DNA of 13,932 bases, from contig QKYT01001375.1 of NCBI GenBank assembly GCA_003550305.1, forward strand, positions 1 through 13,932. The letters are read 5' to 3'. Position 1 is the stretch's first letter. Every line of letters begins with the position of its first letter. The notes beneath the pieces are model-generated. The model worked only from the letters and a program-made list of their open reading frames with translations. It had not been told where the DNA came from and searched no databases. The DNA comes from Glomus cerebriforme (lineage: Eukaryota; Glomeromycota; Glomeromycetes; Glomerales; Glomeraceae). Shown piece after piece: positions 1 through 8,513 of this stretch. The position numbers were made by a program, and so were the translations under genes.

Positions 1-95
1 TCTAAATAAAATAAAATAATAAAGTGTAAAAAAAACACAAAGGAATTAAAAAAAATAAAACCAAAAATATGCTTAAAAAAAGGATAATCTTATTT

Positions 96-167
96 GTGTG
101 AGAAGTTTGTAATGAGACCATTCTGTTTATAATATAAGCAGCATAGTCTCATTGCAAACTCCCACAC
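96..167. repeat. Imperfect inverted repeat (hairpin 1, copy 1)
   Basis: The 30-base left arm (96-125) and 29-base right arm (139-167) flank a 13-base loop, TTTATAATATAAG. Aligned as a stem, about 25 positions are Watson-Crick, one is a G-U wobble, three are mismatched and one A is bulged. The outer closing pairs are GTGTG/CACAC and an inner run of eight pairs lies at AATGAGAC/GTCTCATT. It could be a fold-back DNA structure or, if transcribed, a precursor-like RNA hairpin. Nothing in the sequence proves transcription. Confidence 0.8.
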
Positions 168-195
168 CCTATAATAATAATAAAAAAATGTTAGT

Positions 196-268
196 AAACA
201 GGATGGATTTATTATTTCATATATTTAAAGCTAGGAACTTTATGCTGAAGTATCCATCCATCTTGTTT
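196..268. repeat. Inverted repeat (hairpin 2), 13-base arms
   Basis: The left arm AAACAGGATGGAT (196-208) pairs with ATCCATCTTGTTT (256-268), with 12 Watson-Crick pairs and one G-T pair. The 47-base interior is AT-rich. In copy 2 the corresponding arms have drifted to about three non-Watson-Crick positions and their spacing is larger because of the extra ~88 bases. Confidence 0.65.
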
Positions 269-301
269 GTCTAAATAAAAATAGAAAAAAAAGTTAAGAA
301 A

Positions 302-490
302 TCTAAAAACAAGGGAATCACCCATCCCTTGTTTTTAACTAAAAAAAAAAAAGAAATCTAATACAAGGAAATCACCCATCCCCTGTTTTTAACTAAGAAA
401 AATGATGTCTAATACAAGGGAATCACCCATCCCCTGTTTTTAACTAAAAAAAAGAAGTCTAATACAAGGGAATCACCCATCCCTTGTTTG
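302..490. repeat. Minisatellite, four units of 50-55 bp
   Basis: Units begin at TCTA at 302, 357, 408 and 458, giving spacings of 55, 51 and 50 bases. Each unit carries an ACAAGG-type arm, the core AATCACCCATC, and a CCTGT or CTTGT arm followed by TTTTAACTAA or TTTGTCTAAATAAA and an A-run of variable length. A fifth, isolated unit lies at about 916-948 in copy 2. Length variation sits mostly in the A-runs. Confidence 0.9.
304..337. repeat. Perfect 13-bp-arm hairpin in the first minisatellite unit
   Basis: Arms TAAAAACAAGGGA (304-316) and TCCCTTGTTTTTA (325-337) are exact reverse complements around the 8-base loop ATCACCCA. The unit starting at 458 keeps a perfect 8-bp inner stem. The other units have one or two arm mismatches, or an inserted base, but the same loop. 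Confidence 0.9.
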
Positions 491-960
491 TCTAAATAAA
501 AAAAAAAAAAATGAAGTGTAAAAAAAAAATCACAAAAGAATTAAAAAAAAGAAAATAAAACCAAAAATATGCTTAAAAGAAGAACAATCTTATTTGTGTG
601 AGAAGTTTGTAATAAGATCATTCTGTTTATAATATAAGCAGCATGGCCTCATTGCAAACTCCCACACCTATATAATAGCAAAAAATGTTAGTAAACAGAA
701 TGAATTTATTATTTCATATATTATTTAAAGTGCAAAATATAACATTTAACTTGATAGAGAATTTGATTAGAGCTGAAGTGAATAAACCAAATAGTAGAAG
801 GTCCAAACATATGGAATGATAGGAACTTTATGATGAAGTATCCATCCATCTTGTTTATCTAAATAAAATATAAAAAAACTTAGAGAAGATATTTAACTAA
901 AGTAAAAAAAAGAAGTCTAATACAAGGGAATCACCCATCTCCTTGTTTTCTAAATAAAAA
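491..960. repeat. Large direct repeat, copy 2
   Basis: This is the second copy of the unit at 1-490, starting with the same TCTAAATAAAA boundary word after CTTGTTTG. Differences from copy 1 include several transitions in the hairpin arms, an extra ~88-bp stretch at 731-819, and only one minisatellite unit (about 916-948). It ends in another TCTAAATAAA at about 949, followed by unrelated sequence. Confidence 0.85.
596..667. repeat. Imperfect inverted repeat (hairpin 1, copy 2)
   Basis: This is the same hairpin as at 96-167, offset by exactly 500 bp. The 13-base loop is identical. The arms differ from copy 1 by four transitions, two in the left arm (G to A, C to T) and two in the right (A to G, T to C). 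One mismatch of copy 1 becomes a C-G pair here, but two new A-C mismatches appear, so the stem is slightly weaker. Confidence 0.8.
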
Positions 961-1044
961 GAAAAAAAAATCTAAAAATCTGCACTTCCAAATTTTATCT
1001 TTTTAATTTCATCATGTTCTACTACTGTTACCCCTAATTATATT

Positions 1045-1285
1045 GCTCTTTTCTTTTAATTGGTCTTTTTTTCTCTCTCTTTTCTCCAATCCTTCCTTTC
1101 TCTTTATTTTTCTTTTAACTTTGTTATTTCCCTTCCATTTCTTTGTTTCTCATTCTTTTTCTTTATTTCTCTTTTTCCTTTTCCATATTATTTTCATATC
1201 GTCACATTATGTTTTTTTCTCTTATCCATTTCCTTCATTTTCTATTCTTCGTTCTTCACTTCCATAATCCTCTTATTTCTTTTCC
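1045..1285. other. Pyrimidine-rich low-complexity tract
   Basis: The plus strand is dominated by T and C with only scattered A and G, so the minus strand is a long purine tract. The overlapping plus-strand open frames here translate to almost pure Phe/Ser/Leu, which is what such composition gives without selection. I do not call a gene. Confidence 0.7.
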
Positions 1286-2170
1286 TGACAGTTTCCAGTA
1301 CAAACAAATATTTTCATTATAAGTTTGGTCACTTAATATTGACGCCTCGAAATAATGGCTATAAACGTGAATATATAATCAAATTATATAGTTTGTTGCT
1401 AATAGCAATAAGGAAATTATAGACGAAATATTTTTTTAATATTATAAATCTTGATAAAAGGTCTCTTTTTATACCTTTTGAGCATAGTACAAAAATATGA
1501 CTTATTTTGATCATAAATTTGATATTTTGACAAATAATGTGATAATTCCCTATCATTATGATTCATTTATCAATTAAGAAGCTTCTAGATTTTTTTTATC
1601 TTAGCATCTCCTAATGGGTATGTGTCTCAAACTAACTTATTTTGGCACTGAATACATTTTGACTAATAATATGCTCTGTTTATAATTAATTCGCAATCCG
1701 ATTTTTTTATTTGATAATCAAAACGTACGGACTGATGTGTAATGTGTAACGATTTTGAAATCATATATTTTGCTGCGCATGTTTAAAAGAAAAAATTATT
1801 TTATAATTATGGAAAATGGTTTATTTCCATCAAATAAATTTAATCAAATATACATTTTTAATCTTGGTTAAAGTTTAATCAGTTTAATCATAATAAATTT
1901 AATTATACTGAAATTTAGGACATATACACGAATGAGTTTATTTCAGAATTTACAACTTCACCTATTAATTAATAAGAAACCACATAACATCTGATATTAT
2001 AGCAGAATTGAATTCGCAAATATGTTTATATGCAAAGAAAATTTACTCAACAATATTTATATATAAAAAACAATTATACTGTAAATACTACTATGAATTC
2101 AACGTAAATGTGACAAATGGTTCTATAATATTGATTATTATGAGCACAGTAACATAATTAATGAATACAA
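1286..2170. other. AT-rich non-coding stretch downstream of the decayed paralogue
   Basis: No convincing open frame lies on either strand. There are short local repeats of TTTAATCA around 1848-1890. The last ~130 bases (from about 2036) resemble the 3' flank of the intact paralogue. For example TTTACTCAA-AATATTTATAT occurs near 2041-2065 and near 4926-4950, so the duplicated block extends past the stop codon. Confidence 0.55.
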
Positions 2171-3660
2171 TTATTTTTTGACAACTTGAAAACTTCCCAA
2201 TCATCAGTATCAAATTGTCCTGTTTGTAGTATTGCATAAACTTCAAGATCAAATTCTCCTGATGGTATAACTACATCAGGATAAGAAGAATTTCTGTAGC
2301 TACACCAGCTGTCATTATAAAAAGCCAAATTATTAAATCTACCAAATACTGGACCATTATTCGAACAACAATAGAATTTTGATAATTACTATAACCTATT
2401 TTTGCTGTTTGAAGGTTATCTCTATTTGTAAATGAAAATATAAAACTATCATTAGCAGACTTAAAATGACCATTATTATCTGATTCCCAAAATAGTGGAT
2501 TATATCCTCCTACTATCTGTTTTGAATTTTTGATTTTTACTACTACTACAGTAGCTCCCTTGTATTACATTTATTGTGAAATGATGTATTTGTATTACCA
2601 TCCCTACAAGTAAATTGAAACCATAAGGACATTTCTTACATTATAATGAAAATTATTTTTCTTTTCAATCCTACTAGAAAAAATAGCAAAATGCACATAT
2701 TTAATTAAAGTCGAATCATAAATACATTTTGGTTGTCTGAGAGGTTGCATATCAAGATTTGGTTTCTTATTTGGTACCATATGAATAGTAAGTATATTAT
2801 TAATCAAATCTTTATGTAGTAAAACTTTAAAAGGATATACTTTTAAAAAAAATCCTCTGAAGATATATGATAAATCTAACTAAAGAAATAAATCTATGAA
2901 GAGTTCTTTCCATAATCGTGATATCTTCTTTATTCCATTTTTTAACATCCTGCTGAATGGAAGAATGCTGTGCAAAACTCCATTTGATTAAGTTATCCCA
3001 TATATCGATTTCATCTAATAACAAATCATCTTGTTTTAAAAGTAATTCCAATAATGGAGCTTTTAAATTGATTAATTTGTCAGTCTTAAATAATATGTCC
3101 AGTTCTATACAAGAAAAGAATTCCACAAATATGTGAAAGTTTCATTTTGATAAACAGTTTCAAGAATCTCTGTAGGATTTTGTTGTAAAAATTCACATTG
3201 ATGTTTAATCAAATATTCTTGAATACAAAGAATTAATGTTTGGATTTTAAGTTCATCTGCCGCAATCAAAAGTTTTAAAATATCCAGTCCTTGTAATTTT
3301 GACAAATCAATCTTTCCACAATAAATAAATCTAAATATAATTAAAAATAATGTAATAATTATAGTATGATATAAATACAATAAAATACATATATGACATT
3401 AACCTTAAAATAATTTTAAAAGATTGAGGTGAAATATTAGGTATTTTAACAATAAATTTCCCATCCTTTTTCTTGGTAAATTCGTTTGAGAGCGCCGTAC
3501 GAAAATATTGAGGCCTAATACGTAAAATATTTGAAAGCGCCTGTATTTTTTTTGCATTTTCATTTTCACCAACATAAATAATAACGTTATATTCTTAATC
3601 AGTTTCAAGCAGTTTTTCTAAGTCATCAATATAAACTTCTTGAGAATATTCAAAAGACAT
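2171..3660 (-). pseudogene. Decayed BTB-BACK-TLD gene (tandem paralogue of the 5014-6488 gene)
   Basis: Read on the minus strand from an ATG at 3660-3658, this follows the intact neighbour from end to end: BTB (about 3600-3290), BACK (about 3290-2850) and TLD (about 2720-2171). An intron at 3403-3331 (73 nt) sits at the same phase-2 position, just before FIYCGKID, and still has GT and AG ends. Lesions seen: a TAA stop at 3597-3595, codon 22, where the neighbour has Glu; a ~10-base deletion near 3108 after WNSFL that leads into TAG; two one-base losses around 2840-2870; a 10-base deletion near 2608; a one-base loss near 2565; further small indels around 2350-2390; and a lost T near the C-terminus. 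A 39-base local duplication lies at about 2204-2261. It cannot make a full protein. It is one of two tandem members of a family expanded in Rhizophagus. Confidence 0.93.
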
Positions 3661-5013
3661 GTTTAAATAAATATTTTTTTTTGAGACTAGAAATGAAAGT
3701 CGTATGGTTACATGAAAAACTTCTTAAGTGTAAAATTTAGTATACTGTATCAACTTGCCATTTTAGAATAAATTTTGTATCTATGTTAAAATGTCATGTG
3801 CTAATGTAAACATGTGCTATTTTCGTTAAGAAAAAAAATTTTTTTTTTTAACTGATATGAATAAATTTACATGTCCTAAAAATAATATAGAAATAAAGAT
3901 CTATATTAACAAATTATATATATCAAATGGAAATGAAAAATATAATTAATTTGTTTTGCATTAAGTTTTAAATTTTACTGGATTATTTATATAAATTTTT
4001 AATTTATAAAAAAATAATGTAAAAGAAAAGAAATTAATGCAATAGATTTTAACTCAATAACTTTGGAACAAAAATCAAAAATATTTTTGTGAATAAAGAA
4101 TAAATTATTAATAAAAATTAAATAATACTGAAATGAAGAATTAATGTGCTGTAAAATTACTAAAAGTTTTCTTGTTTCAGTCAAACTATTTAGAATATGG
4201 ACTACAGATGAAAAAATTTCTTATTGTAGTTAACGAGCCTTAAAAGTTTATTGCTATAGTAGATAAAAAAAAAAATAGAGTTTTAGAAAATTTTAAAATC
4301 CTAAAATTTAACTAACTTTATATATAACATGATCAGATATTCGGTTTTTATCTATTAATTTACCAAGAAACTTTGTTTTGTTAAAAAAGTGGTCAGACAC
4401 AGATTTTTAATCTCATAATTAATGATTTCAACCAATAACCAGAAATTTGTGATTTCTTCTTAATTTAACGTTGAGTATGATTTCTTGTTTATTTTTTCTA
4501 TAGCTACTATTATTCAATCTTTGGAATTCCTACATTTAATTGTAAAAATGAGCCATAAATACAATGTCATTTGACCCACAAAACGAATGTTAATGTCATT
4601 ATTTGATGATCGAAAATATATCTTTTTCAATAAGCAGACTATCCAACTATCTGGCCGCGTCCAATTCCAAAAGTTTATTTTGATGTCACTTATCCATGAA
4701 AATTTTGCATATACAGGTTGGATTCGGTTGAATTGGTGTAAAAGTTAAAAATGTATTTACAAATATGGCAAATCTACAAAGTACCGGTACATTAAGTTTA
4801 ACATTAACCTTTATAATAAATATACACTGTTACACATATTGCATATAGAATTTATCTACAAATGTAAGTTTATTTACAGCAGATATATAGTATAGCCGCT
4901 TGATTTCACATGAAAAAAAAAGCAAATTTTACTCAATAATATTTATATTAAAATCTTTATTTTTTATGAATACAATGTACAATTCTCTAATATTAATCGT
5001 TATAAGCAACTAA
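3661..5013. other. Spacer between the two BTB-TLD copies
   Basis: This stretch holds the 5' flank of the decayed copy and the 3' flank of the intact one. The word CATGTGCTA occurs twice, at 3795-3803 and 3811-3819, upstream of the decayed copy. A 10-base palindrome GTACCGGTAC lies at about 4780-4789 in otherwise AT-rich DNA. I see no supported gene; the short open frame near 4000-4184 is AT-rich noise. Confidence 0.55.
4956..4961 (-). terminator. Possible poly(A) signal of the intact BTB-TLD gene
   Basis: AATAAA reads on the minus strand at 4961-4956, about 53 bases after the TAG stop (5016-5014). Spacing and strand fit a eukaryotic polyadenylation signal. In DNA this AT-rich the hexamer also arises by chance. 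Confidence 0.4.
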
Positions 5014-6488
5014 CTATTTTTTGACAACTTGAAAAACTTCCCAATCACCCGCATCAAAATATGCTGGTATACCCACATTAGAATAAGTACTACTACTGCT
5101 AGTCCAAGAATCACTATGACATAAATCATTACCACCACCAAATACTGGACCATTACTTGAATAACAAGCTACAGAATTTTTATTACCATTACTATAACCT
5201 ACTTTTGCAGTTTGAAGGTTATCTCTATTTGTAAATGAAAATATAAAACTATCATTAGTAAATTTCCATGAGTTACTTGAATCCCAAAAAAGTGGATTAT
5301 ATCCTCCAACTATTTGCTCAGAATCTTCAATTTTTACTACAACTATAGTAGCTCCCTTATTATCACATTTATCATGAAATTCTGCAGCTGTATCACCATC
5401 CCTACTAGCATGATAAAGTAAATTGAAATTATAAGGAATATTTTTTACGTTATAATGAAAATTATTTTTCTTTTCAATCCAACTTGAAAAAATAGCAAAA
5501 TGATCGGCTTTAATTAAAGTTGAAATACTTTTTGGTTGTCTAGGATGTTGCATGTTCATATTTAACTTTTTATTTGGAGCCATGTGAAACATAAGTATAT
5601 TATAAACCAAATCCTTTGGCATAATTTCTTTAAAAGGATATATTTTAATAATAAAATCTTCTGAAGAGACATGATGTAACCTTAATAATGGAACAAATCT
5701 ATGTATAGTTCTTTCCATAAAGGTGATTTCTTCTTTATTCCATTGTGTAGGATCTTGCGGAATATTAGAATGCTGAGCAAAACACCATTTAATCAAACTA
5801 TCCCAAACAACAATTTCATCCAATGATAAATCATCTCTTTTCAAAAGTAATTCTAATAAAGGTGCTTTTAAACTGATAAATTTATCAGAATTAAAAAATA
5901 TTTCGGGTTCTTCACAAATTTTCTCAAGACATGAATTCCATAAATTTGTAAAAGTTTCATGTTGATAGACTGCTTCAAGAATTCCGATAGGATTTTGTTG
6001 TAAAAATTCATCTTGATTTTTAATCAAATATTCTTGAATATAATCGGATAAAATTTGAATATTAATCTCATCTACTGCTATTAAAAGTTTTAAAACATCT
6101 GGTCCTTGTAATTTCTCCAAATCAATCTTTCCACAATAAATAAATCTAAAAAAAATTTTTAAAAAAATTAGCTAAAAAATTGTATAACGGACTTAAATTA
6201 AAATAAATAGTTTTTTATGTAATTTTTATATTACCTTAAAATCATTTTGAAAAATTGAGGCGAAATATTTGGTTTTCTAAATATAAATTTTCCATCCTTT
6301 TTTTCAGTCCATTCTTTAGAAAATGCTGCACGAAAATATTGTGACCTTGTGCGTAAAATAAGTGAATGTGCATGAAGTTCCTTTACATTTTCATTTTCAC
6401 CAGCATAAATAATAACATCATATTCTTCATCAGATTCGAATAATTTTTCATAATCGTTGACAACTTCTCGAGAACATTCAAAAGGCAT
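5014..6488 (-). CDS. BTB/POZ-BACK-TLD domain protein, two exons, 461 aa
   Basis: Exon 1 is 6488-6235 and exon 2 is 6145-5014, together 1386 bases including the TAG stop. The join restores MIL-R-FIYCGKIDLEKL without a frame break. The BTB domain covers roughly residues 22-115 (YDVIIYAGE at 23-31, LHAHSLILRTRSQYFRAAFS at 39-58). A BACK-like helical region follows to about 255 (SLDEIVVWDSLIKWCFAQ, FMERTIHRFVPLLR). The TLD domain spans about 293-458, with LLYHASRDGD from 327, GGYNPLFW at 365-372, FIFSF at 385-389 and WEVFQV at 453-458. BTB-BACK proteins often act as Cullin-3 adaptors; TLD domains are linked to oxidative-stress responses and V-ATPase binding. That is family knowledge, and no substrate can be named. 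No signal peptide or membrane segment is visible, so it is probably cytosolic or nuclear. The start has a favourable A-rich context. A decayed tandem copy lies just downstream. Confidence 0.95.
6146..6234 (-). other. Intron of the BTB-TLD gene, 89 nt, phase 2
   Basis: The donor is AG|GTAATA at 6234 and the acceptor is a T-rich tract ending TTTAG at 6146. The intron splits an Arg codon (AG|A). The decayed paralogue has the same position and phase, with donor GTTAATG and length 73 nt. Without splicing, the frame meets TAA at once inside the intron. Confidence 0.93.
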
Positions 6489-6525
6489 TTTTTTTAATAA
6501 AGTTTTACAAATGAAATTCCTAAAT

Positions 6526-6533
6526 TATTTATA
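6526..6533 (-). promoter_or_regulatory. Possible TATA-like box of the BTB-TLD gene
   Basis: TATAAATA reads on the minus strand about 40 bases before the ATG at 6488. That is close for a TATA box plus leader, but possible in a compact fungal promoter. AT-richness makes chance occurrence likely. Confidence 0.25.
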
Positions 6534-6577
6534 AATGAATATTGTACGACTAGCTAATTGAAACACAAATTACACAA

Positions 6578-6587
6578 TCACATGTGA
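6578..6587. promoter_or_regulatory. Palindrome TCACATGTGA upstream of the BTB-TLD gene
   Basis: This is a perfect 10-base palindrome about 90 bases upstream of the start, containing the E-box form CACATGTG. It is followed six bases later by ACATGTTG. A pair of CATGTG words also lies upstream of the decayed paralogue (3795-3819). It could be a bHLH-type binding site; this is inference. Confidence 0.3.
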
Positions 6588-6869
6588 TGACATGTTGATC
6601 ATTTAATGGCGCAGTATTTCGATATGAATTGTAAATTTAAATTAAAAATCGATTACCTACTTAACAAATTCAGCAATTTTTATAATTTATCAATAATTTT
6701 TAAATTTTAATTGGCTATTTTAAAATTTGCTCAACTGCTTTAATCTAACATAAAATATGTCGCGTTCTTTCAGAATCACAGATTAATTTAATGAATTTCA
6801 AAAAAAAAAAAAAAAAATTTTAACGACAAGATCTGATCAATTACAACATTTTGATTAATTACAATTCGC

Positions 6870-6891
6870 TTTTTTTTTTTAAAAAAAAAAA
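6870..6891. repeat. T11A11 perfect palindrome
   Basis: Eleven T (6870-6880) are followed directly by eleven A (6881-6891). It is rigid, nucleosome-disfavouring sequence or a slippage product; no specific role can be claimed. Confidence 0.85.
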
Positions 6892-6989
6892 TGATAACTC
6901 TTTTTCGTTTTTTACTATAAAGTGAAGCTTTCAATAAAAATAAATATGGTAAAGTTTAAAAATAATAAAAGAATATTTGGGGTTTTCGA

Positions 6990-7029
6990 GTATACGAATA
7001 TATAATAAATGGTGTAAACCATGTCAAAT
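6990..7029 (+). repeat. Diverged direct repeat, copy A
   Basis: GTATACGAATATATAATAAA followed by TGGTGTAAACCATGTCAAAT matches 7438-7484 with a few substitutions and a short insertion in the second copy. Confidence 0.55.
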
Positions 7030-7437
7030 TAATAATTTAAAAACAAATTTCACAAACTGGGCCAGCGGAAATGAAAAAAATTGACGATTTCATTCAAGTA
7101 AATATTCATACAATCAGTTTAATGATATTAAAGAAATAAGCAAAGATAGTTCCACTATAATATATTGAGTAATATGGATAAATGGACATTAAATCAGAAT
7201 AATGATAAAAGAACATATAAAAGAAAACAGAATTAAAAAGTTCAACAAAATATTTTCAATGAATATCAAAATGATGTATGAAATTTCTTTATAAGTTAAA
7301 ATATTTTAAACGCAATAATTTTCTTTTATATCTTAATAGATTAAAATATTCTTTTAAAAAAATGATGATAAAGGAGTTCTTTCAATATATATTTTGGTTT
7401 TGAAATATGATGAATACTATGAAAAACGTTGGGAACA

Positions 7438-7484
7438 GTATACAAATATATACTGTATAATAAATAGTGTGGATCATGTCAAAT
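7438..7484 (+). repeat. Diverged direct repeat, copy B
   Basis: GTATACAAATATATACTGTA then TAATAAATAGTGTGGATCATGTCAAAT. It shares the start word, the AATATATA core, ATAATAAAT and ATGTCAAAT with 6990-7029, about 450 bases apart. Confidence 0.55.
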
Positions 7485-8513
7485 AAAAAAAAACATCATA
7501 AATTTGCAAAAAAACTTAAAGTATAAACTTTTTAAATATACATTATACATACAGTATTTTCATCCACCCTACAAGTTTACTTAGGGAATAATTGAAGGTT
7601 TTGAATACCATTTTTGACCTTATATATTGATTTTTAAATATTATTGATTTTATCAAAAAAAAAAAAAACATTCATATCCTCCTTTAGAGCAAGTAAAATA
7701 CACATAAGGTGGTGACATTGTCTGTTCTTGCAGTGAAAATTTTCCAAATAAAAAAAAAAATGAAAAAACTTGATTGTGATGCCACGGGTGCAGTAAATGT
7801 ACCATCTAAAATTGTCACGAAATAACTAAGAGTGACGCAAATGTTGACTTTTCATTACTGAAAAAATTCTGTTTCGCAGACCATTTTTAATGGGAACTCA
7901 AATCACATGAGACTGAAGCGTTACTACTCTTATTACTTACAAATGTGATCACTTATCAATTAAATTTTGTGATCATTATATTAATGTTTTTGTTTACATA
8001 GAAAAATAAAAATCTAATAATTTTTGAACTTATAAAATAAAATTCTTTCATTTTTGCTAATTAATATCCGATATACAAGTTGATTACAATCACGTGACTT
8101 TTATCATTCTTATGTTACTTGATCAACTTACGTTACTTGCTACTTACCGAATATGAGGTCACTAATATTAGTTTAATTACAGTATATCTGTTGTAATACA
8201 AAGATTCGTCAATTATAAAAAATATTTGTAATATTATCATAATATGAGTAAATTAAGAAATTGATGAAATGACCGAATGAGTCATCATGTCAATTAATTA
8301 TTGTATAATTATTAATTTTGACTTATTTTATATATTATTAATAATTTTAATTATATAAATACCACCTTTTTTTCAATATTCCTTATTATTTTTCATACTT
8401 TCTAATACGTATTTCTGATTATATTATTATTTTCTCTTTAATCCTTTTAAAAATTACCCTTAAACTCCCTCTTATCTTCCTTATACTGTATATAGAGGTC
8501 TTCTCGTATCAGG

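Larger units (their letters stand above)
1..490. repeat. Large direct repeat, copy 1 (~0.5 kb unit)
   Basis: The block opens with TCTAAATAAAA and matches 491-960 nearly base for base over long stretches, at an offset of about 500 bp. Shared landmarks in order are an A-rich lead, a hairpin (96-167 here, 596-667 in copy 2), GTTAGTAAACAG, TAGGAACTTTATG, TATCCATCCATCTTGTTT and the AATCACCCATC minisatellite core. This copy has four minisatellite units where copy 2 has one, and it lacks about 88 bases that copy 2 has at 731-819. The window begins exactly at a unit boundary, so the array probably continues upstream. I see no coding capacity. It could be a satellite or part of a non-autonomous element; the sequence does not decide which. 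Confidence 0.85.
6588..8400. other. AT-rich intergenic stretch with homopolymer tracts
   Basis: No supported gene on either strand. It contains an A18 run (6800-6817), a T11A11 palindrome (6870-6891), a ~17-base imperfect tandem of TGATCAATTACAACATT beginning near 6835, and a diverged repeat pair listed separately. TGTGATCA occurs twice near 7945 and 7968, and TCACGTGA lies near 8090. None forms a recognisable larger element. Confidence 0.6.

Noticed and set aside
302..490. CRISPR-like array
   Set aside because: The whole unit repeats, including what would be spacers; differences are only A-run lengths and point changes, and the genome is eukaryotic.
1043..1422. Two overlapping plus-strand open frames of 74 and 120 codons
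   Set aside because: Almost pure Phe/Ser/Leu from a pyrimidine tract; no domain or start context suggests a real protein.
3999..4184. 61-codon minus-strand frame
   Set aside because: AT-driven composition in the spacer, no recognisable motif.
8090..8097. TCACGTGA palindrome as an E-box regulatory site
   Set aside because: No intact gene starts nearby, so a regulatory claim has no target.
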